A stretch of 64,000 nucleotides of DNA from Cannabis sativa (lineage: Eukaryota > Streptophyta > Magnoliopsida > Rosales > Cannabaceae): NCBI RefSeq assembly GCF_029168945.1, contig NC_083601.1:34275660-34339659 (forward strand), written 5' to 3'. Shown here in pieces: positions 1 to 12,340 of this stretch. Position numbers and translations under genes: made by a program. The notes below the pieces were generated by a model, which was not told the origin of the DNA, searched no databases, and saw only the letters and a list, made by a program, of their open reading frames with translations. Each line of letters opens with the position of its first letter. The stretch's first letter is position 1.

Positions 1-1
1 A

Positions 2-1306
2 GATTCATTCAGAATTATTATGGCCTTAGTTGCGCATTTTGATTTAGAGTTGCATCAAATGGATGTTAAACTTGCTTTTCTGAATGGAGAATTGAATGAG
101 GAAGTCTATATGTCTCAACCTGAAGGCTACAAGGAGAATGGAAAAGAACACTTGGTTTGCAAGTTGAAACGATCCATTTATGGTCTCAAACAGGCATCTC
201 GCCAGTGGTACTTGAAGTTTGACAAGGTTGTGACATCTTTTGGTTTCGTAGAGAACAAGTTTGATTAGTGTATTTATATGAAGATCAGTGGGAGTCGTTA
301 TATTTTTCTTGTTCTTTATGTAGATGACATTTTACTTGCCAGCAGTGATTTGTCACTACTAAATGAGACCAAAAATTTTCTGTCTTCCAATTTTGATATG
401 AAAGATCTTGGAGAGGCATCCTATGTTTTGGGGATTGAGATCCATCGTGACAGGAATCGAAATGTTCTTGGCTTATCTCAAGAAGCTTACATTAATCGTG
501 TGCTCAAAAGGTTCAACATGGATTTGTGTAAAGCCGGTTCGTTCCTATTACGAAAGGGGACAAGTTCACTAAGCAAAGAAATGTCCTAAGAACGACTTGG
601 AAAGAGGAGCAATGAAGAACATCCCTTATGCAAGTGTAGTAGGGAGTTTGATGTATGCTCAGGTTTGCACTCGACCTGACATAGCTTTCGTAGTAAATGT
701 TCTTGGGAGATATTTATCTGATCCTGGTCTTGATCATTGGGTTGCAGCCAAGAAAGTTTTGAGATATTTGCAAAGAACGAAGAGTTTTATGCTTGTGTAT
801 AAGCATGTTGACAATCTTCGAGTTGTTGGTTATTCGATTGATTTTGGTGGTTGTGTAGATGATTTAAAGTCAACTTCTGGCTATATTTTCACCTTGGCAG
901 GTGCTGCTATTTCTTGGAAGAGTGTCAAACAGACTTTGATCACGTCATCTACTATGTATGCTGAGTTTGTTGCATGTTATGGGGCATCTTTGCAAGCTTT
1001 GTGGCTGAAAAATTTTATTTCGGAGATACGAGTGGTTGATTCTATTTCCACACCTATGCTAATCTTTTGTGATAATGATGCTGCTGTTTTCTTTTCAAAG
1101 AATAACAAGATTAGTAGTGCTTCTAAACATATGGAAATAAAGTATCTCACTGTCAGAGACTTGGTCAAAAAAGGAGACATTGTTATTGAAAATTGCAAGA
1201 CCGAGTCGATGTTAGCTGATCCTCTAACCAAAGGGTTAAGTGCCGTGCTGTTTAATAAACATGTTGTTAATATGGGCATTTTAGAATCTTTTGATCTTTT
1301 GGGTTA
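2..1306 (+). pseudogene. Ty1/copia pol remnant: reverse transcriptase and RNase H
   Basis: This is the 3' part of a copia polyprotein that runs in from the left edge. In the sequence, RT motifs QMDVKLAFLNGEL and YGLKQASRQWYLKF are followed by the catalytic block LYVDDILLA near 316-342, then the RNase H region to a stop at 1305-1307. The frame is broken. A TAG at 266-268 stands where the sister copy at 8417-9754 has Gln. A frameshift lies near 555-585, before the conserved KNDLERGAMKN segment. In RNase H the YSDSDFAGC block has lost a residue and reads YSIDFGGC. It cannot encode a working enzyme. The protein is close to the minus-strand copia element at 7457-15029, so both belong to related families. 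Confidence 0.95.
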
Positions 1307-1307
1307 G

Positions 1308-1966
1308 TGGGAGTTTTGTTTTCTGTTTGTTTTTAGAAATTATTATTTATAATTTTCTGAATAAAGTTATGAACTACATTTTATGTTTCAATATTTTTTA
1401 TTATTGAATGGATATGTTTTCAATTATGTTTTGTTATATTCTCGAGAATGATTGAATTGAAAGCATGTGGTTCATATTGTTGTGATCATTGTCTTTTAAA
1501 TCTATTTGCTTATTGACAATGATATGTTGTTGGCTTAATTCTTTAAGCAAGTTTAGTGACACTTACTTATTTTAAGTGGTGTATGTTTAATTTCACTGGC
1601 TTATTTATTAAGCATCACGGTATCAGTGAAATTGAGGACTGATAAGGATATTATGTTATTTTTTAAATTGATCACATGTTGAACATAATTCCTTACCACA
1701 CTACTAGACTTATTGACCATGTCGATTTAATACTTTAGTATTTGTGATTATGAATGTCTTTTGTTGAGCTAAAAACAATATGACTGTCATAGTTCATTAT
1801 CAAAGGTTGAATTGGACCGGTATGTTGAGATGCTATCAGAGAACTATCAGTTTTTAAAGTGGCCACAAATGTTTTCTTGTTGTTCAACCCATGAGTCGTT
1901 TTTAAACAAAATTATTTTGATATATAATATATATGTATTAAAATCAATGTAGCCCAAGTGGGAGAA
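1308..1966 (+). other. copia 3' untranslated region with polypurine tract
   Basis: This is an AT-rich spacer between the RNase H stop and the 3' LTR, with no reading frame of note. It ends in the purine-rich AAGTGGGAGAA at 1956-1966, directly before the LTR. That is the expected polypurine primer for plus-strand synthesis in copia elements, and the same tract abuts the LTR of the element at 7457-15029. Confidence 0.75.
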
Positions 1967-2457
1967 TGTTAGACTTTTATTTGGGCTTACATTAAATTTT
2001 ATTGGTTTTATTAAAACTTGGGTTGATTGGATAGTTCTTTGCTGTGTTAGCCCATGTTGTTGGTGATCAATTGTTAATGGGCTTAGCATCTGTGAGTAAA
2101 GTCTAGGTGAAGCAGAAGTGTGGGCTTTTCTAGTTGACTGAAGCCTTTGATGAGCAGGCCCAGCCCAACTAGGGTTTTGTAGCTAAGTCCCCTCCCTAAC
2201 TCTATAAATACATATTGTCTCATCACAATTGTATACCTTTTTGATAATCAGAGAAAATAAACTGCTTCTGATTTAGAGATCTAGGGAGGAAGACTTAGTT
2301 GATAGTATTGCACTATCAAATTGGAGTAACTGCTGTGGATCAATCAGAGATAATTGCTATGGATCAATCAGGTACACATACTCAATTATCATATACTACT
2401 ATTGTGTTCTATGTTATATACAAATAGATCTTGGGTTAATTGTTAATTTATTTAACA
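1967..2457 (+). repeat. 3' LTR of the left-edge copia element
   Basis: The LTR starts TGTTAGAC directly after the polypurine tract and is proposed to end at TTTAACA (2451-2457), giving short inverted ends TGTTA and TAACA. It contains a TATA box, CTATAAATA, near 2201-2209. There is also an imperfect direct repeat, GGATCAATCAG, near 2337 and 2360. The 5' LTR and target duplication lie outside the window, so the right boundary is inferred from the terminal motif only. Confidence 0.7.
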
Positions 2458-2843
2458 TGACGTTGATTAAAGTTCAGCTGTAGCAAACAAAAATTTTAGT
2501 AAGAAAAAAAGAAAGAATTTCAAAAAATAAATATTTTCTTCAGTTTGGAATGTACAAAAACTTAGAAAACATAATTTGTGTTAAATTTAATAAAATTTTA
2601 TAAACTTCAAAGCAAGATATATATATTTAATAAGATAATTAATTAAAAAATATATACAAATAAACTTTAGGAGAAATGTTTTCTCTCCTAAGTTCTTTCT
2701 ATTTTTTTTCCTCGTAATTTTTTTTTTCATGCTTATAAATTGGAGATTGAAATATTTTACGTTTTAAAATTACCCTCGTCTAAATATCAAGACATTGTGA
2801 AAATTACTTCACAATGACCATTATGAAAAACATAAACATATAA

Positions 2844-3328
2844 GTGTCGTTTGGAAACACTTTTTTAATTAGTTTTCTGTTTTTAAAATTGAAAAAGTGA
2901 AAATATTTTTCAAAAACATATTCTATAAAACTGTTTTTACTTTTTAATTTTTTAATTGAGAATCAAAATTTTAAAAATAAAAAAAAAAGTCACTTTCAAT
3001 ATTTTTTTAAACAGTTTTTTTTCTTAATCAATATTTTGGACTTTGATTAGACTCGGACCCAAATCCCCCTACGACCCTGGTGCTAAACCCAGTCCCTGAC
3101 CTGAACCCGAATCCGACCCTGAACCTAGACCCGACGTAAATAAAATTAAAAAATAAAAATAAAAATAAACTTTACTGAACACACTTTTGTTTTCTGTTTT
3201 TAAAATTAAAAAATAAAAGTGGTTACAGAACGCATTTTTGTTTTTCAAAAATAATTTTTTTAAAAACAAAATTTTACTTTCATTTTGTGATTAAAAAATT
3301 AGAAAGCAAAAGTGTTACCAAACGGCAC
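2844..3328. mobile_element. hAT-like MITE with GTTTGG terminal inverted repeats
   Basis: The ends GTGTCGTTTGGAAACAC (2844-) and, in reverse complement, GTGCCGTTTGGTAACAC (-3328) match over about 21 bp. They flank an AT-rich interior with no transposase. Flanks CATATAAG and CATAAGAT could be an eroded 8-bp duplication, but they differ by an indel. The interior holds a GC-rich patch at 3048-3137 made of degenerate GACCCGAACCTG-like units. Assignment to hAT rests on the TIR style and is tentative. Confidence 0.55.
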
Positions 3329-4447
3329 CATAAGATTTAAACATTTACAATTATAATGCTCAACAAGCAACCCAAACTCAAATTATTATATTTAACGCAT
3401 TAAAAGATATATAATAAACATATCTCTCTAATATGTATTGATTTCTTCATGTCATTTAGATCCTTTTACTTGAGCAATTCTCTTCTTTCAATCTACACAT
3501 CAAAAGAAAATATATGTGCATGGAAGGGGTGTGTATGAACACTACTTTTTTCTCTCTCAAAACACACATACCCACACACATCCTTGCTCACCAATAAGGG
3601 GCATGACTCTTTTTTTATAAAGATTAGTGCGTCTTTTGGTCTTATAGTCCAAATAGAGAGAATTCATTGTCTTGGTCCAATGGGACTAAAAAATATTTTA
3701 GAGCGTGTCTATGGGCCCGAGCATATTAGTACGTTATTTCCATCTCATTATGGCTCGATGGTAATACCATGCATTACCGATTATATAGTTATCATTATAC
3801 GCGCTAATATCGACATTGAGTGAGCAACACTTAGTGTCACATAAAATATTTTAATATTATAACATAATATAGTTTTACTAGAATATATAAGCAGGACTCG
3901 TTTATACTCCTATGACATCTATGAAAACATTCATGTAAAGAGAGTTTATAATGCTAAGGAAAATCATATGCATATTAATATTAATATGAATGAACTTATT
4001 AGGAACCAATATATGGCAATATCTTCTATATATTAATTATATAATACATTCCACCAAAGCTTCGATCTCCCATAATTGCTATATAGACTTCCATTTGGTT
4101 GGGTAGTTTTTTTTTATTACAATTATGCTACAAAAATTAGAATGCAATTGCAAAAGTTGCTTTTATAATAATTAATATATTTTGACCAGACATACATTAC
4201 ATGTATGGAATATAAAAGAAGTATATAATAATTAACGCGCGTTGTTAAACACGAATTGAGTAACACACAATCGACATATCAATAACTCATGTTGTTGTGT
4301 GTTCTCCTATATTGACATAACAAACAATAAAAATAAAAAACAGTAAGAACTAATTATTAATGTCCTTTTTGATCATTAATAATAAGACAATTCTGAATCT
4401 ACACGGCGAGTCCCTTTATGATTGGGACACTGTGAGAGGGATCGAGT
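3329..4447. other. intergenic, 3' of the expansin gene
   Basis: This is AT-rich sequence with poly-A and poly-T runs and no supportable gene. A 79-codon open frame near 3584-3823 has no recognisable motif. The last few hundred bases should hold the 3' untranslated region of the expansin gene, which is transcribed leftward. Confidence 0.5.
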
Positions 4448-5946
4448 CTAGAAGAACTGGTTTCTTGAGGAAAATGTTTGTCCAAATCTCCAACTGGAAG
4501 GAACAACGTTGGGAAATTCAAGTGTTTTACCATCAACCAAAGTGAGCTTGAAAGAGAGAGTTCGACCACGAACATCAATGCTACTCTGCCAATTAGCACC
4601 CCAATTCCTATGCATGGGCATCCATGTTCTCATCCTCGACCCCTTTATCCATGCAGCTTTCACGTCTCCACTTCCTCCCACGTTCGACATCATCACCATG
4701 TTGAAATTTCCTTGACCTCTCATTGTGAAACGGACTCCACCTCTTCTTCTACATGACACCCTATACGCATATAAATATTTAATGTCTGTTACTTAAGAGA
4801 TCAAAGCCAAAAATATATATACTGCAGTCACATATATGTAATGACTTCTTTTTTTTTTCTAGAAATGCTAAAGGTAGCATTTTGTTATTGATGTAATTTA
4901 ATATTGGGTACCGTATATTTTATTTTAATAAAAATTATAAAAAATTGATAACCAATTATAAGGCGTCAACTATAGTGGTGCTAGACACTTTGATTCTCTT
5001 TAGTAGTGCTCTTTTGTTTAAAGAAATGTTACCATTTTACAATGTCATATTGCTAACCAATTATAAGACATCATAAGTTACTGGACACTAACGTTATGAA
5101 ACTACAATATTATTGCACGAGTATACCGTGCCCAATTGCACACCAATTTGTGTGTACCTTATAATTAGTTAGTGATTCTTTATATTATTTATTAAATTAA
5201 AATGTACGAGATGCTATATTAAAATAAATGTGTTGTGTTACTGTGAACTTAGCATTTCTCTTATTGCACATGGTTCTGGTTATTATTATTAGAATAATTT
5301 ATATTATATATAATTAATAAGAATATATACAAGTCATCAAATGATGTCATTACTATATATACGTACGTTGTATATATTAATTATTATTACCTTCTATATA
5401 TAACGGGTACAATTCCTTCGTTGCCTTGTCTGGCAATGCGAAAAAAGGCAGGCATGGACATGTCGAAGTGGTGGCGAGGAGGATTGCACCAACCTCCGTT
5501 GTTGTTTTGGGGACAAAAGTTTGTAGTGGTTACTGTCACCGAACGCCGTTGCAGGCACCACTTTGGATCCGTTTTGTAGTCGCAAATCACCTGGTAGCAC
5601 GCACCGCACGCCTCCCCGCCTCTAAACAGAGCTCCGCTCACTGCCGCCGTCTGTACTCCAAAACCCGCATGGAATGTGTTGTCATAACCACAAGCTCCTC
5701 CTACATAAATATATTATTAATTATACATTCATTAGTTTTTTGAGTTTCATATGAAATATAAATAATTAATGAGGTCTTCCAAGTATATTAATTACCAAGA
5801 GTAGAGGGGTTTTGATTGCCTCCATAGAAAGTTGCATGAGCACCGAGCCAGCCGTTAGCTTGACGAGCACTGATGCTCTTAAAAACCATACTAGAAAAGA
5901 AGAAAATATACCAAATAAAATCCCAAGAAACACTACAAACCGCCAT
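4448..5946 (-). CDS. alpha-expansin (EXPA22/23/25-like), three exons
   Basis: This encodes a secreted wall-loosening protein that disrupts cellulose-xyloglucan contacts without hydrolysis. Exons on the minus strand are 5796-5946, 5391-5700 and 4448-4760, with introns of 95 and 630 bp and GT-AG borders. They sum to 774 nt, or 257 aa, the normal expansin length. I chose the ATG at 5944-5946 because it adds a hydrophobic signal peptide ([13 protein letters not shown]) before GAHATFYGG; the later in-frame ATG would truncate it. Domain 1 shows [17 protein letters not shown] and the HFD motif ([10 protein letters not shown]). Domain 2 shows [20 protein letters not shown] and ends [17 protein letters not shown]. 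From memory, the tract before HFD and the [16 protein letters not shown] stretch resemble the Arabidopsis EXPA22/23/25 group. No coding defect is seen. Confidence 0.93.
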
Positions 5947-7312
5947 ATATAATATGTTAATACGTACTATAAACCGCTTTCTTCCCTCTTTTGTATTGTT
6001 TTACGTAAGTTCACTAATAAAACAAGCTCTTTTTAAAAATCTTATACAATCATTAGAGGAAAATGTCTGTGTTTTATAGACTCAAAACACGGTTACGTCG
6101 GTGACTAAAATAAAATCAATAATATGTTTTACATAGAAAATATATAATTTAATTGATGAATGAAAAGATAAGAATTATATGAAAACGCGTTATTCTCTGA
6201 TGAATTGATCACGTCCTAAAGACTAAAGAGTAAAAGAGTACGTACTAGGCATGTGTACGGAGTTTTTAGACAGCGTACGAGAGACAATATGAGAGCAAGT
6301 GCATGTGGTTCCTAATGCGATCTGTTTTAAAGTCACCTGTCGGTGATACTATTATGCTAGAATGAAATTAATGGGCACTACTTCAATAAATATATAAAAA
6401 CTATTTATGATATATATCTTTAAATTTTTATAATATCTATTTTTCATTTTTCATTTCATGTACACTCTTCTTAGACATGTGGGCTGCAGGTTGAATATAT
6501 GGCACATATTTTTTATGTGTGTTTTTTGAATGGAAAAAGAAAAATTTCTTATAGCTATACCAGCTCTCGAATCTTTTGATTATATATTAATATATATTAT
6601 TAATTATCATTTTCGGATAAATATAACACTACGGATACAAGTGCATGTGCTGGAGTATTAATGGAGTGAAAATGGATATAGAGAATCATCACAAAGTAAT
6701 ATTCAAATAGATTTTACTTAGTTATAAATTATTATTTAATTAACATCTCTATAGTACTAGCTCTTAATTATTACTTGATCCACAATTTTTATTGATTCCA
6801 CAAAATCTAATTATTATAATTTATAAACATGAAGATCAAATTTTTATAATTTGGTCGCCTAAGTACGTATAATCGAGGAAATTGCAGGAAATATTTTTTG
6901 GAGATAGAAATTAATTTAATGTGTTAATAAGCTCTATTATTTAGTACTTTAATGACGCTAATCTATTAAAGTAGCTAGCACGATTTAACATTTCCATCAT
7001 ATCACATTGACTATTAATATTTAGTACTTTACGTACGTACGTTTGGAAATATATTGTCAAGGTTTTTTTTTTTTGAAAATGATATATTGTCAAGGTTGGT
7101 TTTTCAATTTTCTTTCCGCAAGATGTGAAAATGGTTTGGTTGTCACCTCATTTTCACCCGTCCATGCATAATTAAAGAGTACATCTATATATGATTATAT
7201 ATACGGTCGATAATATGGTACTTAGTAGGCTTATCATGGATTGAGAATTGGGCGGATTGAAGAAATTTCAATAGGCCAATTTAATTAAATCGGTTTGGAA
7301 AAATATAATCCA
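5947..7312. other. intergenic, upstream of the expansin gene
   Basis: This AT-rich stretch must hold the expansin 5'UTR and promoter. I cannot point to a convincing TATA box. A small local duplication of ATATATTGTCAAGGTT occurs near 7051 and 7081, on either side of a T-run. No gene is seen. Confidence 0.5.
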
Positions 7313-7456
7313 TTTATATTAGGGTAAATAGCGGCATAAGTACTCAAAGTTTTAAGTTTGTAAGTGGCATAATTTCAATGTTTATTTTTAGCGGCATAAG
7401 TATCCAATGTTTGTAAAACTGTAATTTTTCTCTAATTTCGTACATGTAGTATCAGT

Positions 7457-7970
7457 TGTTAGACTATATATATAGTGTATGTAATATAGCATATACAAAT
7501 GATATGAAATGCGGAAAATAAAATGTAATCATATCAATAATATATGCAATGAAAGGATCGATGTACCTCCAGCCATTGATCTTTGAGCTTCAATCCCTGC
7601 GATAGCTTCGGTATTGGAGTTTGGGCTTCCTCGCTCTCTCAACTCTCTTTAGATGGAATTTGCTGAATGAATTCAGAATGAGTGAGGAGCTCGGGGACCG
7701 AGACCCTATATTTATAGGTGAGATACTCCATCAGTATCTGCGCCACATTAATTGTCAGAATATTAATTTTGACAATTAATTCAGGAAATCAAATCAGGTA
7801 ATGAATATAGAAATCTGACCATATATAGAATATTACATAATCGATTTTGTCCAGATTCAATGAATATAAAATATTCATTTATCAGAAAATCAATTATTTA
7901 TTTATTTCCTTAAATAGAAAATCATTTCCTTAATTAGAAAATAATTTCCATAAATAAAAATATTCTAATA
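7457..7970 (-). repeat. 3' LTR of the copia element
   Basis: On the element's strand it begins TATTAGAATA and ends GTCTAACA, so the usual 5' TG is TA here. The TATA-like CTATAAATA is near 7708-7717. It has 4 bp more than the 5' LTR, in an AATATTAATTTTGAC context. The polypurine tract, AAGTGGGAGAA on the minus strand, abuts it at 7971-7982. Confidence 0.92.
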
Positions 7971-8270
7971 TTCTCCCACTTGGTAGCATTTAAACTAAAA
8001 TATTCAAACCCAACGTTCCTCATTATATAATAAACATACGAATTATAGCGACATGTCCTCATTATGAATCGAGTATTATCTTCCATGTATTACAATACAT
8101 TTATTATATAACAATGTACTTTATGTGGCAATGTACTTAAGTGAATAAACCCTAAACCTTATGTTTATTCAGGTCCTTTGAAATTTTTCTCAAATGTAAA
8201 ATTAAGATGCGCATAAATATGAGAAAAATCAAAATAAGAGTTTCATTAATAATAACTTTATTTGTACAAA

Positions 8271-9754
8271 TTACATAAGGGAACCAAGTCCCATGTTCTC
8301 TACATGATCCTTGAATTTATGAGGTGGTAAGCCTTTTGTCATAGGATCGGCAATCATCAATTCAGTGCTAATGTGTTGAATGACCACTTTATTTTCCTTA
8401 ACACGTTCTCTAATAGCTAAGTACTTAATGTCGATGTGCTTGCTTCGACTTCCACTTTTGTTGTTCTTAGCCATGAAACAGCAGCTGAATTGTCACAGAA
8501 CATCTTTAGCGGCCTTGCAATGGAATCAACCACTCTAAGGCCTGAAATGAAACTCTTTAGCCATACACCATGTGATGTAGCCTCAAAACAAGAAACGAAC
8601 TCAGCCTCTATAGTAGAAGTAGCAGTCAAAGTTTGTTTGTTACTCCTCCAGGACACAGCTCCACCAGCAAACATAAACACGTAACCAGATGTAGATTTAC
8701 GTGAATCACTGCAACCAGCGAAATCTGAGTCTGAGTAGCCAACTACTTCTAGATTGTCAGTTCGTTTGAACATCAGTTTGTAATCCTTAGTACCCTGAAG
8801 ATACCTCATTACTTTCTTTGCAGCTTTCCAGTGGTCTATCCCCGGGTTACTCTGAAATCTTCCTAACATTCCGACAGAATAAGCAATGTCGGGTCTTGTG
8901 CACACCTGAGCATACATTAGGCTTCCGACAGCAGAAGCATAAGGAATGTTCTTCATTTGTTCTCTTTCAAAATCATTCTTTGGGCACTGGCTCAAATTTA
9001 ATTTATCACCCTTCATAATTGGAGCAACGCTCGGTGAACAATCTTTCATATGAAATCTTTCTAAAACTCTGTTGATGTAGGCTTCTTGAGATAAACCTAA
9101 GATACCTCGGTATCTATCTCTATGAATCTTAATGCCTATGACATAGGATGCTTCACCCATGTCTTTCATCTTAAAGTTCTTTGAAAGAAATTGTTTCACT
9201 TCACGTAGCAACCCTTTATCATTGGATGCAAGAAGAATATCGTCCACATATAAAACAAGAAAACAGATCTTACTCCCACTTTCCTTCAGGTATATGCATT
9301 GATCCATGACATTCTCTTCAAATCCAAAGGAATAGATGACATCATGAAATTTTAAATACCATTGACGGGATGCTTGTTTTAATCCATAGATGGACTTCTT
9401 GAGCTTGCATACCAAATCCTGACCTTCACTAGAGGAGAATCCTTCTGGTTGTTTCATGTATACCTCCTCCTCTAGATCACCATTCAGAAAAGCAGTTTTT
9501 ACATCCATCTGCTCCAGCTCTAAATCAAAATGAGCAACTAATGCCAAGATGACTCTGAGGGAATCTTTCTTTGATACAGGAGAAAAAGTCTCCGTATAGT
9601 CAATTCCTTCCTCTTGAGTGAATCCTTTAGCAACAAGTCTCGCTCTGTACCTCTCAGTGTTGCCTAATGAGTCTTTCTTAGTTTTATAGACCCATTTACA
9701 GCCAATGGCCCTCGCCCCATTAGGCAACTTTACAAGTTCCCGTACTCGTTGCAC
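8271..9754 (-). pseudogene. copia RT-RNase H domain, frameshifted
   Basis: Reading leftward, the RT core has WVYKTKKDSLGN, QMDVKTAFLNGDLEEEVY, YGLKQASRQWYLKF and the catalytic LYVDDILLA. RNase H follows with YSDSDFAGCSDSRKSTSGY, EAEFVSC and FCDNSAAV. Just after FCDNSAAV, near 8465-8480, a single missing T shifts the frame. The proper C-terminus, AKNNKSGSRSKHIDIKYLAIRERV to its stop, continues in the frame of 8271-8474. At the 5' side, near 9735-9750, a 1-bp change separates RT from the integrase-linker frame. The catalytic residues seen are intact. It is inactive only because of frame breaks. Confidence 0.93.
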
Positions 9755-11056
9755 CTCATAGAATTCATTTCATCATCCATAGCATTGTACCACAATTTTG
9801 ATTCTCTACTGTTCATAGCTTGTAAAAACGTTTCTGGATCATTTCCAATTCCAATATCAGATTCTAATAAATACACAACATAGTCTTTGTAAATCTTTGG
9901 TTTGATAGGTCTAGTAGATCTTCTTAAGACTTCACCAACAGGCTCTTGGGGAGCAGGTTCGGCGGAGTTGTTCAACGGTTGTGCAACTCTTGAACATTTT
10001 GATCTATCTACTGGATTATCATTACCAACTTGTGGATCTTCAGTGATTGGTAATGGTTGTTCAACAATCGTTTGAACTACAGGAGTGTTAACCATTATCA
10101 ATCTTGCTTTTGAAGTGGAAGGTTCTGAAGGATCTTTCTCAAGACCTAAGTCCTTTGATTGATCACTCCCACTGATCAAGGCATTCTCAAGAAATTTTGC
10201 ATTCCTTGATTCCACAATTCTTGTGCTATGAGATGGACAATAAAACTTGTACCCTTTAGACTTTTCAGCGTACCCTATAAAGAATCCGCTTATGGTCCTT
10301 GGGTCCAATTTCTTCTCTTGTGGATTATATATTCTGACTTCAGATGGACATCCCCAAATGCGTACATGATTCAAACTTGGTTTCCAACCTTTCCATAATT
10401 CAAAAGGAGTTTTTGAGACTGCCTTTGTTGGAACTCGGTTTAATATGTACACGGATGTCTTTAATGCTTCAATTCCACAAGGATTTAGGAAGATTAGAGT
10501 TGCTACTAAGCATACTCCGCACCATGTCCATTAATGTTCGGTTTCTTCTTTACGCAACACCATTTTGCTCGGGTGTACCAGGCAAGGTGTAATGGGCAAC
10601 AATCCCATTTTCTTCAAGAAACTTCGCAAATGCACTGTGTGCTTGTCCATCTTACGTGTATCTACCATAATACTCACCTCCTCTATCTGATCTCACTATC
10701 TTAATTTGCTTGTTGCATTGTTTCTCTACTTTAGCTTTAAATATCTTAAAGACATCTAATGCTTCACTTTTATTATGAAGTAAGTAGATATACATGTAGC
10801 GTGAGTAATCATCTATGAATGAGATGAAGTATTTCTGACCATGTGACTCCATATCTGGACTACATATATCAGTATGTATGATTTTTAATATTTCAGAACT
10901 CCTATGGACACCAGTTTTGACAGACTTGGAGGTTTGCTTTCCCTTAATGCAATCCACACAAGTATCAAAGTCAGTAAAATCTAAGGTATTGAGTACCCCA
11001 TCTTTTACCAACCTTTTAATTCTATCAATGGAGATATGTCCCAATCTCCGTACCAC
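9730..11056 (-). pseudogene. copia integrase and linker, multiply broken
   Basis: The frame at 10652-11056 carries the HHCC-type zinc region (LGHISIDRIKRL then CVDCIKGK) and integrase core motifs IHTDICSPD, SFIDDYSRY and VRSDRGGEYYGRY. Between 10452 and 10652 the expected core continues, including TPEQNGVA, but three in-frame stops interrupt it. A 1-bp shift follows before YILNRVPTKAVSKTPFELW in 9730-10452. The latter is the integrase C-terminal part and linker (WGCPSEVRIYNP, FIGYAEKSKGY). No functional integrase could be made from this copy. Confidence 0.92.
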
Positions 11057-12340
11057 AATGTACAGAATCCTCTTTCATAACACATCTTTTAGTGCCAGCG
11101 TGAACATGCATAACATTATTAGTGGTATTATTTTGTAAATTAAGGCAGTAAAGACCATCAGACAAAATACCATTTCCAACACATTCAGATTTATAATATA
11201 AATTGAAATATTTGTCTGAAAATGTAAAGGAAAAACCAAAGGGTATAAGTCTTGAAACTGAAATCAAGTTTCTAGAGAAACTTGGTACATAAAAGGTCTT
11301 TTCTAACTTTAAAACAAAACCATTACTTAAAACTAAATTGCATGTTCCAATAGCTTCCACATGTGAGCCCATCTTGTTTCCAGATAAGATGCTTTGCTCA
11401 CTTGCCACTGCTTCCTTAGATTTTGAATATCCTGCAAGGAATTTGTTATGTGAATTGTTGAACCGGAATCAATCCACCATGTGTTAAGATTAACATTAGC
11501 CATATTAGATTCATAACATACTAAGGAAATTGGATTACCTTTGTCATCCATCCATTTCTTGAACTGGCTGCACTCCCTTTTCGCATGTCCCTTTTGTTTA
11601 CAAAAGAAACATTTGATGGAATCTTTCTTTATGGCAGCCTTGGGAGCCATGGGCTTTCTCCCTTTGTTCTTCTTGAATGGCTTGCGTTTCTTAGGTTGAG
11701 TGGTCAGGTGAACACTTTCTCCTTGCTCCTGTAGGAGCCTGGCTTCCTCTTGAACACACATGGTCATCAATTCATTGATAGTCCATTTTTCTTTATGTGT
11801 GTTGTAGGAAATTTTGAAAGGCCCATATTGTGGAGGAAGATTGTGAAGGATGTAATGAACCAGGAAGGTATCAGGAATGATAACGTCGAGTTTCTTCAAA
11901 TGAGCAGTGATGTCCCTCATTTTAGAAATATGTTCTCGAACTCCTTTAACACCGGTGAGTTTTGTGGACGAGAACTCTTGGATGAGGTTGATGAACAAAG
12001 ATTTATCTGAAGTGTCAAACTGCTCATCCATAACTTTGATAAAGTCTTTCACCTTCTCAGGTGGCTCCACCGATCCACGCATTCCCATAGAAATTCTGGA
12101 CATAATGAACATGATGCAAAGACGATTAGATTGCTCCCACTTTTCACGTAGTGCAATCTCGACGACGGTGCTAGTATCAGTGATAGCAGCTGGTTCATCT
12201 TTTCTTATTGCATAATCCATGTCAGTGCAAGCTAGGTGGAGAAGAACTCGTTCTTTCCAGATTTTGAAGTTGTCACTCCTAAGCTCAGGGATTTCACTAG
12301 TAAGTTCAGCATATTTAGAGGTGGATGAAATAGCTGCAAG
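11025..12340 (-). pseudogene. copia gag and protease
   Basis: Gag is open from about 12340 down to 11333. It has a UBN2/retrotran-gag type body (LREKWEQSNRLCIMFIMSRI, VKDFIKVMDEQF), a basic tract KKRKPFKKNKGRKP and a zinc knuckle CFFCKQKGHAKREC (CX2CX4HX4C). The aspartic protease signature WWIDSGSTIHITN follows. After it a frameshift near 11380-11410 moves the rest of the protease (FYVPSFSRNLISVSRL) into the 11025-11408 frame, and another shift leads into integrase. The first ATG in the open frame is at 12218-12220, but conserved-looking gag sequence (STSKYAELTSEIPEL) extends upstream without an ATG. It reaches a TTCTTGCAG acceptor-like site near 12340, so the true start may be in a spliced leader. 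Confidence 0.88.

Noticed and set aside
3584..3823. 79-codon plus-strand frame
   Set aside because: No motif, no splice or promoter context, AT-rich intergenic DNA.
4478..4756. Plus-strand frames opposite the third expansin exon
   Set aside because: Shadows of a clearly conserved expansin domain on the minus strand.
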